NCBI RefSeq assembly: GCF_036388275.1
Contig: NZ_DASVSF010000089.1
Coordinates: forward strand, 1 to 64,000
Source: Longimicrobium sp.
GTDB lineage: Bacteria > Gemmatimonadota > Gemmatimonadetes > Longimicrobiales > Longimicrobiaceae
DNA length: 64,000 nt
Reading direction: 5' to 3'
The translations under genes and the position numbers were made by a program. Under the pieces are notes generated by a model. It had not been told where the DNA came from and made no database searches. It was given only the letters and a program-made list of their open reading frames with translations. This document shows, piece after piece, positions 46,784-56,297 of the stretch; position 1 is the stretch's first letter; every line of letters starts with the position of its first letter.

Positions 46784-48451
46784 TCAGGCGGACGGGTCCA
46801 CAGGCCGGACCGCCTCCGCGGGAATTTCCGATGGTCCAGCAGCGTCCGCTTCCGCATCCAGCGCCGATTCCGTCTCTGTTCCGGCCCGCGCCCCGGACTC
46901 CGTGTTCGCCAGGCGCTCCACATCGACTTCCGCTGCCCCTTCCGAACCCGTCTCCGCCACTGGCTCCTCCGCGGACGCCACCACCGCCTCCGGCTCCAGT
47001 TCCGGTGCCGGCTCGGCGCCGCCGCCGAAGTCGGGGCGGTGCAGGGTGCACAGCACTTCATCCGACACGTCCGTCATCGGACCGACGCGGTTGGCGTGGC
47101 GGGCGAGCGCCTTTTCGAACGCGTTCCTCACGTCGCGGCCGTTGGCGAAGTTGGCGCCCCGCTGGTCGTACATCTCCTGGAACACGCGCCGGGCATGCTC
47201 GGCCGCGGCCGGGGTCAGCCAGTAGCCGTGCTCCTCGCACATGCGCTCCAGAATGGCGAACAGCTCGGGGCCCGCGTAGTCGTCGAACTGCAGGAAACGG
47301 TTGAAGCGCGAGCGCAGGCCGGGGTTGCTGTTCAGGAACTTCTCCATCGGCTCCGGATAGCCAGCGACGACAACGATCAGGTCCGCGCGGTTGTCCTCCA
47401 TCAGCTTCACCAGCGCATCCACCGCCTCGCGCCCGAAGTCCTGCCCCGAGTCGCTGCTGGCCAGGGCGTACGCCTCGTCGATGAACAGCATGCCGCCCAT
47501 CGCCGCCTGCACCTTTTCGGCGACGTTGATGGCGGTCTGCCCCACGTATCCCGCCACGAGCCCGGAGCGATCGGTTTCTACCAGGTGCCCCTTGGAAAGC
47601 ACGCCCAGCGCCCGGAAGATTTCCGACAGCAGGCGCGCGACGGTGGTCTTTCCCGTCCCCGGGTTGCCGGTGAACACCATGTGAAGCGTCATCGGAGGAA
47701 CCGTCATCTTGCGTTCCTGCCGCATCTTGCGGACGCGGACCAGGTTCGCGAGTGTTTCCACCTCCTTCTTCACCCGCTCCAGCCCCACCAGGCGGTGGAG
47801 CTTCGCCATCAGGTCGTTCAGGTGGGCCGGGGGCACCTGTTCCTTTTCGTCGGCCTGCACGGGCGGCGTGGGCGCCGGCTGCGGCTGCAGGGAGGGATGC
47901 GCCTCGGCCTGGCCGGCGGACGGGTTCAGCACCTCGGTGCCGGCCAGCGCGTTCTCGCTCGCCCCCTCGGCACGCGGCTGCTGCACGCCGGCCTCCGCGA
48001 CGGCGGTCTGCAGGACCGACACGTGCTCCGTCAGCAGCGCGACTTCCTGGGGCAGGCTCTGCCCGTCCGCGGCCAGCAGGTGAAGCCCCAGCTCGCGGAT
48101 GCACGCCGCCACGTTCGCCGCGTTCACCGTACCGCGCATCTGGTCGCCCGCCACCAGGATGCGGAAGTAGTGAGGCACGCGCCGCAGCGAGCCCGGGCCC
48201 GCCCGGCCGAAGCCCGTCACCATCTCCCGAAGCTGCGCCTGTTCGGACGGTGAGGCGGAAGCCAGCAGCTCGGCGAGAAAAGCCGATTCCGCCCGGCTGA
48301 TGTCGCCGTCGGCACGGGCGATGGTGAACAGCACGTCCATCACGTGGCGCTGCACCTCGTCGGCGATGGGGCCGGGGCGGCCCCAGTCGCCCCGGCGCTC
48401 GGCGCGGCTGGCAAGGTCCAGGATGAAGTCGTAGAGCTCGGCGGGGGTCAT
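46784..48451 (-). CDS. TerB-like + CbxX/SpoVK-type AAA ATPase
   Basis: A 555-residue protein, last of a three-gene overlapping unit. Residues about 28-150 resemble TerB (VMDVLFTIARADGDISRAESAFLAELL), then a Pro/Gln/Ala linker (155-205), then an AAA domain of the CbxX/CfqX/SpoVK family: VGLERVKKEVETL, Walker A TGNPGTGKTTVARLL (261 on), AGYVGQTAINV, Walker B MLFIDEAYAL, and GLRSRFNRF sensor region. The C-terminal 90 residues are acidic and disordered. Such ATPases remodel protein complexes. Its start (ATG 48451) overlaps the DUF4276 stop. Confidence 0.85.
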   Translation of the reverse strand: MTPAELYDFILDLASRAERRGDWGRPGPIADEVQRHVMDVLFTIARADGDISRAESAFLAELLASASPSEQAQLREMVTGFGRAGPGSLRRVPHYFRILVAGDQMRGTVNAANVAACIRELGLHLLAADGQSLPQEVALLTEHVSVLQTAVAEAGVQQPRAEGASENALAGTEVLNPSAGQAEAHPSLQPQPAPTPPVQADEKEQVPPAHLNDLMAKLHRLVGLERVKKEVETLANLVRVRKMRQERKMTVPPMTLHMVFTGNPGTGKTTVARLLSEIFRALGVLSKGHLVETDRSGLVAGYVGQTAINVAEKVQAAMGGMLFIDEAYALASSDSGQDFGREAVDALVKLMEDNRADLIVVVAGYPEPMEKFLNSNPGLRSRFNRFLQFDDYAGPELFAILERMCEEHGYWLTPAAAEHARRVFQEMYDQRGANFANGRDVRNAFEKALARHANRVGPMTDVSDEVLCTLHRPDFGGGAEPAPELEPEAVVASAEEPVAETGSEGAAEVDVERLANTESGARAGTETESALDAEADAAGPSEIPAEAVRPVDPSA

Positions 48452-49053
48452 GCGTTGGCGGGTGGGGGCGGGTGAGGACCGCGGGCGAGTTCCAGCACGT
48501 CCTTGATGAACTTGCGGAACGATCGGGCGCCCTGAGCCTGGTCTAGGTCGAAGATCTGCGTAAGCGCGGCCTGATCGACAGTCGGCTTGTAGCTGCGCCC
48601 GCGCGGCGTGCGGTCGCTGAGCCAGCCCTTGGCATCGCGAACCGCTTCGGGCTCCGGTGGCGGAGCGAGGTCCTGCGGCAACCCACGCTGTCCGGCAAGT
48701 GACTGTGCCGACGCCAGGAGCCACGCCTCGAACTCACTCTTGGCAACTACTACACGGATCGAGCGGTCCGGACGCTGGCGTTGCGCTCGGCGGAGCAGTT
48801 CCGTCGCGAGATCCACCGGGCAGTCCTTGTCCGCATCGATCAGCACCAGGAGGCCGTCTCCAGGCCCGGTCTGCCGCGCGGCCAGTTCGATCGCGTTCTC
48901 GATCCCGCCGGGCTGCACGAGGGCGTTGCGCTTGATGCGGATTGGCCTGCCGACTTCCGCGTAGGCCTCTGCGGCGTACGCGGTGACGATCCTGCGGATC
49001 AGCAGCGGCACGGCCGTTACTTCGCCGTGCCCCTCGACGATGGGCAGGATCAT
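48448..49053 (-). CDS. DUF4276/Toprim-like protein
   Basis: A 201-residue protein beginning MILPIVEGHGEVTAVPLLIR. The E7/E11 pair and LVLIDADKDCPVDLATELL (D73, D75) match the Toprim-type metal site of DUF4276 proteins. Residues 99-115 (VVVAKSEFEAWLLASAQSL) are typical of the family. The C-terminal part has the conserved YKPTVDQAALTQIFDLDQA. It starts within the stop of the ATPase gene and ends within the start of the TerB-AAA gene. In OLD-type systems a Toprim nuclease acts with an ABC ATPase; here the parts are on separate proteins. Confidence 0.85.
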   Translation of the reverse strand: MILPIVEGHGEVTAVPLLIRRIVTAYAAEAYAEVGRPIRIKRNALVQPGGIENAIELAARQTGPGDGLLVLIDADKDCPVDLATELLRRAQRQRPDRSIRVVVAKSEFEAWLLASAQSLAGQRGLPQDLAPPPEPEAVRDAKGWLSDRTPRGRSYKPTVDQAALTQIFDLDQAQGARSFRKFIKDVLELARGPHPPPPANA

Positions 49054-50273
49054 CGATCAGCGCTCTCACGCACGCCAAAAAGGTCGACCTCGTCCGAGTC
49101 CAACCCGAATGCCTCAGCGCCGGGTCGCAACTGGTGCATGCGCAGCAGTTGGCCAGCGGTGTAGAGATGGTCGCGAAGCACCGAACGGCCGGTCTGGTCC
49201 AACGGCCCGAGCGACGATCTGCCGTCTTCCGCCACGACGGCGATGATCTCCGAATCCGAGATGGACGTGGTGTCTAGGAGATCCGGGCTGTGGCTGGTTA
49301 CAATGATCTGGCGAAACTCTCCCGCTTCGCGGAAGGCGTCGAGAAGAACCTCTGTGGCCGCCGGGTGCAGTCCGGTCTCCGGCTCCTCAATTCCCACCAG
49401 CATCGGGCGTGGATCTTCGGGTCGGCCCTGCAACAGCGCGACTAATATCCCAAGTGCCCGCAGCGTTCCGTCGGAAACGCTGTCTGCCGTAAACCACTGG
49501 TCGCTAGTGCCGCTGGCAAGTTGCTGCCGGAAGGCCAATAAGTCCCGGGCTCCAACCGTGACGGCAGCCACCCCGGTAAACCCGGGCACAACCTGCGCAA
49601 GATAAGCCTCGATTCGGGATTTTGCTTGGGGACTCTCTGAGTTGAGTCTTGACAGAATGCTCGACAGATTCTCTCCATCCCGAGCCAGGTAGTCCTCGCC
49701 ATCGGGTCTTACCAAGTCCCTCATCCGGTCTGGAATAAGGTTGTAGAAGGCCATGGAAGAGAGTGCATCGAAAACCGGCTTAAACGCAGGACTACCCGAA
49801 GCATTCACCAGATAGAGCCGATCAGAAACTCCGCTGGGTGCGAGCGGTAATGTAGAGCCGAGAACTTCACCTGCGCGCACACGATAATGCTCGTCGCCCC
49901 CCGCTCCGGAGATGAAGCACTCCTCCCGCGAGATAACAGGGAGCGCGGGGGGGCCTCCGACCTCGAACGCGAAGTGTCCCCTTAGCCCACTCGGAAGAAA
50001 AAAGTCCAAGCGCATGCCGAAGCGGGTGGAACTCCGAATAGGGCGCGGGAGCACCCCTATAACCCCGCCCCGCTCGCGCAACGCATGGGGGAACCCGTTG
50101 CGCAAAGCATCCGGGATTAACCGCAGCGCGTCCAGGAAGTTGCTCTTTCCGGACCCGTTCGCTCCGACCAAGAACGTGAGCGGCCCCAGCCTCACGTCGC
50201 AGGCCGCGATGCTCTTGTAGTTGCGGAGGACCACCCGCTCGATGAAACAAGCGTCGTGCTGGTCGGCAGGCAT
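49050..50273 (-). CDS. OLD/RecF-like AAA (ABC-type) ATPase
   Basis: A 407-residue ATPase: IERVVLRNYKSIAACDVRLGPL, Walker A VGANGSGKSNFLDAL (36-50), signature region SVSDGTLRALGILVALL, Walker B GIEEPETGLHPAA and H-loop VTSHSPDLLD. This order is typical of AAA_21/OLD-family ATPases of anti-phage systems (Gabija GajA, PARIS AriA, AbiL-type). Base composition falls noticeably in the middle (about 49560-50000), unlike neighbours. First of the three overlapping genes. ATG 50273. Its Toprim partner is probably the next gene. Confidence 0.9.
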   Translation of the reverse strand: MPADQHDACFIERVVLRNYKSIAACDVRLGPLTFLVGANGSGKSNFLDALRLIPDALRNGFPHALRERGGVIGVLPRPIRSSTRFGMRLDFFLPSGLRGHFAFEVGGPPALPVISREECFISGAGGDEHYRVRAGEVLGSTLPLAPSGVSDRLYLVNASGSPAFKPVFDALSSMAFYNLIPDRMRDLVRPDGEDYLARDGENLSSILSRLNSESPQAKSRIEAYLAQVVPGFTGVAAVTVGARDLLAFRQQLASGTSDQWFTADSVSDGTLRALGILVALLQGRPEDPRPMLVGIEEPETGLHPAATEVLLDAFREAGEFRQIIVTSHSPDLLDTTSISDSEIIAVVAEDGRSSLGPLDQTGRSVLRDHLYTAGQLLRMHQLRPGAEAFGLDSDEVDLFGVRESADR

Positions 50274-50367
50274 TTCGCTCCGTGCGTGGGGCAGCGGACG
50301 CGGGCCAGCACGGCCTGCGTCACGGATGTGCAGATGATACCGTTCGCCTGCTGCGAACGCGAGAGCT

Positions 50368-52482
50368 TCAGCAGCTCGCCGGACCGATCGAGATGCGGAT
50401 GCGGCCGTCGACGGCCACGCCGCCCTCGGGGAAGGCGAGCCAGGGGTTCACGTCCAGCTCGCGGATGGCGTCGTGGTCCGCCACCAGCTGCGATACGCGC
50501 TGCACGGCCTCCTCGATGGCGCCCAGGTCCGACGCGGGCTCGCCGCGGATGCCCTCCAGCAGCGGGAACGCGCGGATGCACCTCACCATTTCGGCCGCGT
50601 CCACGTCCGTCACCGGCTGCACCCGAAAGGCCACGTCCTTGAGTGCCTCCACGTAGATCCCGCCCAGCCCGAACATCAGCACCGGGCCGAACTGCGGGTC
50701 CTGCGTCATGCCGATGATGGTTTCCTTGCCGCCCGACACCATCTTCTGCACCAGCACGCCGTCTACCTCGCCCGCGTCGATCCCGGCGCGCTCCGGCACT
50801 TCCGTCGTCAGGCGCTGATACGCGGCGCGCAGTTCCGCCTCGTCCTCCACGCCCACCACCACGCCGCCCACGTCGGACTTGTGGATGATCCGCGGCGAAA
50901 GGACCTTCATCACCACCGGCCAGCCGATCTCCCGCGCTGCCTCGGCGGCCTCGTCCGCCGAGCGTGCGACGCGATGGGGCGCGACGGGAATGCCGTACGC
51001 CTCCAGCACCCGCATCACCTCCGTTTCCGACAGCTTCGCGCGCCCCTCGCCGCGTGCGGCGGCGATGATTTCCGCCACCGTGCGGTGGTCGACGTCGAAC
51101 GCGCGCACCTGCCCCACAGGCCGCTCCAGCCACTCTCGCTGCCGGTACATGGCGGCCAGCGCGCGGGCCGCGGACTCGGGAAAGCGGTAGCCCGGGATGC
51201 CCGCCGCGTTCAGCTCGGCCAGGCCCTGCGGCAGCCCCTCGCGGCCCATCAGCACGGCCATCACCGGCTTCTCGCTGCCGCCGGCCACCGACACGATGGC
51301 CTCGGCTACGTCTTCCTGGCGCACGCCCAGCGGCGGGACGAACGTGGCGATCACCGCGTCCACGTTGGGGTCCGCCAGCACCGCTTCCACCGCGATCCGG
51401 TAGCTCTGCGCCGTGGCGCTGGCGATCATGTCGACGGGATTGGCGAGCGACGCCTCCTCGGGGAAGTGGGCGGCGAGCGTGGCGCGGGTCTCCTCCGTCA
51501 GCTCCGTCACCGCCAGCCCGTGCGCCTCGCACGCGTCGGCGATGATGATGCCGGGGCCGCCCGCGTTGGTGACGATGGCCACGCGGTTGCCGCGCGGGAT
51601 CGGCTGGTGGCTGAAGGCCATCGCCAGGTCGAACATCTCCTCCACCGTGTCCACCCGGATCACCCCGCACTGCCGCAGCAGCGCATCCGTGGCGGCATCG
51701 GTGCCCGCCAGCGCGCCGGTGTGGGACGAGGCGGCGCGCGCCCCGGCGCGGGACCGGCCGGACTTCACGGCGATGATGGGCTTCTTCCGCGTGATCTCGC
51801 GGGCCAGCTGCGTGAAGCGGCGGGGGTTTCCGAAGTTCTCCAGGTACATCAGGATCACGCCCGTCCGCTCGTCGTCGGCCCAGTACTGGATCAGGTCGTT
51901 GCCGCTGACGTCGGGCTTGTTGCCCACGGACACGAACTGCGAGATGCCGATGCCGTACTCGGCGGCGTAGTCCAGGATGGTGACGCCCATCGCCCCCGAC
52001 TGGCTCATGAACGAAACCGGCCCCGCAGGGGGCATCGTGGGCGCGAAGGTGGCGTTCATCGACAGCCCCGGCGCGGTGTTCAGCACGCCCATGCAGTTGG
52101 GGCCCACCAGCCGCATCCCGTAGCGGCGCACGATCTCCATCAGCGCGTTCTGCCGTTCGACGCCCGCGCCCCGGATTTCCGCGAAGCCGGCCGAGATCAC
52201 CACCAGCCCCTTGATCCCCTTGCGCCCGCACGCCTCGGCGGCGCCGAGCACGTGCTGCTTGGGGACCACGATCAGCGCCAGGTCCACCTCGTCGGGAATG
52301 GCGTCGACGGACGGGTACGCGCGGATGGAGTGCACCGAGGCGGCCGTGGGATTCACGGGATACACGGCCCCGCTGAACCCGTGGCGGACCAGGTTTTCAA
52401 GGATCTGGTAGCCGATGGTGTTCGGCTTTCGGCTCGCGCCGATGACGGCGATGGAGCGGGGGCGGAGAACGGCGTCGAGCAA
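50368..52482 (-). CDS. ADP-forming acetate/acyl-CoA synthetase (fused alpha-beta)
   Basis: A 704-residue enzyme that interconverts acyl-CoA + ADP + Pi with acid + CoA + ATP. Residues about 1-130 are a CoA-binding Rossmann domain (PRSIAVIGASRKPNTIGYQILE). Residues 150-300 are the succinyl-CoA-synthetase-like domain (MSQSGAMGVTILDYAAEYGIGISQFVS). The segment SSHTGALAG carries the phosphohistidine. Residues about 490-700 are an ATP-grasp domain (GIPVAPHRVARSADEAAEAA, GWPVVMKVLSPRIIHKSDVGG, LDVNPWLA). Full-length fusion of alpha and beta subunits. A gap of 94 bp separates it from the ATPase gene, so probably separate regulation. Confidence 0.95.
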   Translation of the reverse strand: MLDAVLRPRSIAVIGASRKPNTIGYQILENLVRHGFSGAVYPVNPTAASVHSIRAYPSVDAIPDEVDLALIVVPKQHVLGAAEACGRKGIKGLVVISAGFAEIRGAGVERQNALMEIVRRYGMRLVGPNCMGVLNTAPGLSMNATFAPTMPPAGPVSFMSQSGAMGVTILDYAAEYGIGISQFVSVGNKPDVSGNDLIQYWADDERTGVILMYLENFGNPRRFTQLAREITRKKPIIAVKSGRSRAGARAASSHTGALAGTDAATDALLRQCGVIRVDTVEEMFDLAMAFSHQPIPRGNRVAIVTNAGGPGIIIADACEAHGLAVTELTEETRATLAAHFPEEASLANPVDMIASATAQSYRIAVEAVLADPNVDAVIATFVPPLGVRQEDVAEAIVSVAGGSEKPVMAVLMGREGLPQGLAELNAAGIPGYRFPESAARALAAMYRQREWLERPVGQVRAFDVDHRTVAEIIAAARGEGRAKLSETEVMRVLEAYGIPVAPHRVARSADEAAEAAREIGWPVVMKVLSPRIIHKSDVGGVVVGVEDEAELRAAYQRLTTEVPERAGIDAGEVDGVLVQKMVSGGKETIIGMTQDPQFGPVLMFGLGGIYVEALKDVAFRVQPVTDVDAAEMVRCIRAFPLLEGIRGEPASDLGAIEEAVQRVSQLVADHDAIRELDVNPWLAFPEGGVAVDGRIRISIGPASC

Positions 52483-52716
52483 GGCGGTGCGGGAGTGCGT
52501 CGGTGCGTGAGGGGCGGATTGTGGGTCCGCTTCGAGGTGGGAATCTACGTGGCCGGGGGCAGGGCACCAAGGTTGGATCGCCGGGGGACCGGGCGAGGGA
52601 ACATGCGGGTGACCAATGACTACAACACCGCACCACGCGGCGGATCCACCACGGGGAGTGGGCGAAACGAACGCGAGACGTTATCATCCACGCGTACCCT
52701 GATCCTCCGAAGTCGA

Positions 52717-53166
52717 ATGCCGATCATCGCTTCCATCCTCCGCGCGTCCGTTCGCGCGCCCGCCGTGCTCGCCGCGCTGGTGCTGTGCGCGCTGGTGCCG
52801 GACCCGGCGCGGGCGCAGGATCACGCGCATCAACATGGACAGGCGCCGAAGGCCCACGGGCATCACCCGGCCCCGCGCGAAGGCATCTCGGGGCAGGGCG
52901 TGCTCTCGGGCGAGGTGGTGCCCAGCAGCGCGCGCGACGCCTACACCATCGCGGCACGGATTCCGTCCATCCTCGACGCGCTGTACTGCCACTGCGACTG
53001 CCACGAGCGCGACGAGCTTCGCTCGCTGCTGGAGTGCTTCGAGAACCGGATGGCCACCACCTGCGGCATCTGCCAGAGCGAGGCGCGCATGGCCGGGGAG
53101 ATGCACGCCGACGGCAAGTCGCTGGAGGAGATCCGCAAGGCGATCGACGACCGCTACGGCGACTGA
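52717..53166 (+). CDS. PCYCGC-like exported Cys/His protein
   Basis: A 149-residue exported protein with signal peptide ending PARAQ33. A His-rich stretch (DHAHQHGQAPKAHGHH, 35-50) precedes a domain with six cysteines at 91, 93, 95, 107, 116 and 119 (YCHCDCHERDELRSLLECF, then TTCGICQSEARMAGEM) and SLEEIRKAIDDRYGD. This matches the PCYCGC-type domain of small exported proteins, although the opening motif is YCHCDC. A metal-binding role is likely. ATG 52717 gives the signal. A terminator follows. Confidence 0.85.
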   Translation: MPIIASILRASVRAPAVLAALVLCALVPDPARAQDHAHQHGQAPKAHGHHPAPREGISGQGVLSGEVVPSSARDAYTIAARIPSILDALYCHCDCHERDELRSLLECFENRMATTCGICQSEARMAGEMHADGKSLEEIRKAIDDRYGD

Positions 53167-53193
53167 TCTGCCCGTCGTCGTCCGCCCCCGCTG

Positions 53194-53224
53194 CGAGCCC
53201 CGCGAGATCCATTCGCGGGGCTCG
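53194..53224 (+). terminator. Rho-independent terminator
   Basis: A 12-bp perfect stem CGAGCCCCGCGA and complement with a 7-nt loop, 28 nt after the stop of the PCYCGC-like gene. Confidence 0.75.
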
Positions 53225-53275
53225 CTTGCGTGCGGACCCAACGTGATATATCTTTCCAGCCGGATGAACGGATAG

Positions 53276-54223
53276 ATGAGCGTCTCCGCCCCCGCGATCT
53301 TCGATCGCATGTCGGCCCTGGCCGATGCTACGCGCAGCCGGCTGCTGCTGGTGCTGGAGCGGCACGAGCTGACGGTGGGCGAGCTGTGCCAGGTGCTCCA
53401 GCTTCCGCAGAGCACGGTCAGCCGGCACCTGAAGCTGCTGGGCGACGAGGGGTGGGTGAGCGCGCGGGCCGAGGGCACCAGCCGCCGCTACCGGATGCCC
53501 GCCGACCGGCTGGATGCCGAGGCGCGGCAGCTCTGGCAGCTGGTGCGCCGCGAGGTGGCCGAGCTGGCCGGAGCCGCGCAGGACGCGGAGCGGCTGCGGA
53601 GCGTGCTGGCCCAGCGCAGCACCCGGTCGCGCGAGTTCTTCTCGTCCGCGGCGGGCGAGTGGGACCGGCTGCGGGCGGACCTGTTCGGACGGCGGGCGGA
53701 CCTTCTGGGGCTGCTCGGCCTGGTGGACGAGGCGTGGACGGTGGGCGACCTGGGATGCGGAACGGGGCAGATGGCGGCCTCGCTGGCCCCCTTCGTCGCC
53801 CGGGTGATCGCGGTCGACGGCTCGCCGGCCATGCTCGAGGCCGCCCGCGCCCGCTTGGCCGGCACGCCCAACGTGGAGGTGCGCGAGGGCGAGTTGGAGT
53901 CGCTGCCCATCGAGCCGGGCACGCTGGACGCGGCGGTTGCGTTCCTGGTGCTGCACTACGTCGCGGAGCCCGCGGACGCCCTGGCCCAGGCCGCCCGCGC
54001 GTTGAAGCCCGGTGGCCGGCTGCTGGTGGTAGACATGATGCCGCACGACCGCGAGGAGTACCGCCAGGCGATGGGGCACGTGTGGCAGGGCTTCGAGTCG
54101 GAGCGGCTGGGTGGATGGATGGCGGACGCGGGGCTGACGGCCTTTCGCTACGTCCCCCTGCCGCCCGACCCCGCCGCCAAGGGCCCCACGCTCTTCGCCG
54201 CAAGCGCAAGACGGAGTGCGTGA
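53276..54223 (+). CDS. ArsR-family regulator fused to a SAM methyltransferase
   Basis: A 315-residue two-domain protein. Residues about 5-90 are an ArsR-type winged helix (MSALADATRSRLLLVL; recognition helix LPQSTVSRHLKLL; RYRMP hairpin). Residues about 130-310 are a class I methyltransferase with motif I VGDLGCGTGQMAASL and motif II VIAVDGSPAMLEAARARL. Such fusions lie beside methionine-cycle genes, and stand-alone SahR-type ArsR proteins respond to S-adenosylhomocysteine. Here ahcY is downstream (478 bp), so it is likely a SAH/SAM-sensing repressor of the cycle. The upstream GCCGGATGAACGGATAG may hold its own site. Confidence 0.92.
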   Translation: MSVSAPAIFDRMSALADATRSRLLLVLERHELTVGELCQVLQLPQSTVSRHLKLLGDEGWVSARAEGTSRRYRMPADRLDAEARQLWQLVRREVAELAGAAQDAERLRSVLAQRSTRSREFFSSAAGEWDRLRADLFGRRADLLGLLGLVDEAWTVGDLGCGTGQMAASLAPFVARVIAVDGSPAMLEAARARLAGTPNVEVREGELESLPIEPGTLDAAVAFLVLHYVAEPADALAQAARALKPGGRLLVVDMMPHDREEYRQAMGHVWQGFESERLGGWMADAGLTAFRYVPLPPDPAAKGPTLFAASARRSA

Positions 54224-54284
54224 GTGCGGAAGAGCGGAAGTGCGAAAGCAAGGGCGCGCCGTACAGCCGAACGCCCACGAAAGC

Positions 54285-54345
54285 AGGCAGTCCACGAAGG
54301 TGGACATCGTGTGGTCGTTGCAGCGAATTCATTCGCCCGTGCAGG
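54285..54345 (+). repeat. Dispersed repeat E, copy 3
   Basis: GGCAGTCCACGAAGGTGGAC then ATCGTGTGGTCGTTGCAGCG and ATTCATTCGCCC; nearly identical to the copy at 13635, with the same stem kept by compensatory changes (CC-GG to CA-TG). Confidence 0.8.
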
Positions 54346-54414
54346 GCCTGAGGCGGCTCCACAGCCCGGCATCCGAGCCCGGCCGCCGGCGATCCGATTC
54401 CCGAGCCTTGGAGT

Positions 54415-54628
54415 CGCTGCCGCGCCCGGGCCGGGAAGTTGTTCAGGCTAGATCCTTCGGCCCGCGAAGTCAGGACTACGGGCCAGTGCAGTGCGCCTGG
54501 GCCTCAGGATGACAGACTCGCCCGCGAGGGTTGGTGTACGGGCCAATGCAGTGCGCCTGGGCCTCAGGATGACAGACTGGCCCGCGAGGAGCCGGTGTGA
54601 GGCGCGCCTGGGCCTCAGGATGACAGAG
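54415..54628 (-). repeat. Split repeat C, copy 4, with tandem partial units
   Basis: TAGATCCTTCGGCCCGC followed by GCGCCTGGGCCTCAGGATGACAGA (to 54514), then two further GCGCCTGGGCCTCAGGATGACA ends at about 54552-54575 and 54605-54628, each after a GACTGGCCCGCGAG-like block. Confidence 0.8.
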
Positions 54629-54656
54629 TGTGTGGCAGAATCGTAACGCGTAACCG

Positions 54657-54673
54657 ATAGCCGATCCGGCTAT
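54657..54673. promoter_or_regulatory. Palindromic operator candidate upstream of ahcY
   Basis: ATAGCCG-ATC-CGGCTAT is a perfect 7-bp inverted repeat 28 nt before the GTG start of ahcY. ArsR-family dimers bind such palindromes, and an ArsR-methyltransferase gene is the neighbour. Confidence 0.45.
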
Positions 54674-54701
54674 TCCCTTTTCCCTAGTCCCTGGAGCTTA
54701 C

Positions 54702-56195
<1,494 letters not shown>

Positions 56196-56225
56196 GCGGG
56201 AACTGCCCAGAGCAGGTCCAGATGG

Positions 56226-56266
56226 AAAAACGGATCGGCGGCCAATCTGGCCGCCGATCCGTTTTT
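56226..56266. terminator. Strong bidirectional terminator
   Basis: An 18-bp perfect stem, AAAAACGGATCGGCGGCC and its complement, with a 5-nt loop; A and T runs suit both directions. Confidence 0.95.
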
Positions 56267-56297
56267 CCTGCTCGCTGAGTATCGTAGCCATCCCAGG

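Larger units (their letters stand above)
54224..54701. other. Intergenic region with repeats E and C before ahcY
   Basis: No gene. It contains a GTGCGTGAGTGCGG tandem-like stretch (54215-54250), repeat E (54285-54345), split repeat C inverted (54415-54514), two more partial C units (to 54628), and the ahcY leader with a palindrome. Confidence 0.7.

Noticed and set aside
50473..52716. An open frame extending upstream of the PCYCGC-like gene across the synthetase gene
   Set aside because: The stretch before 52717 is antisense to the ADP-forming synthetase and shows no domain; the true start is the ATG with a signal peptide.
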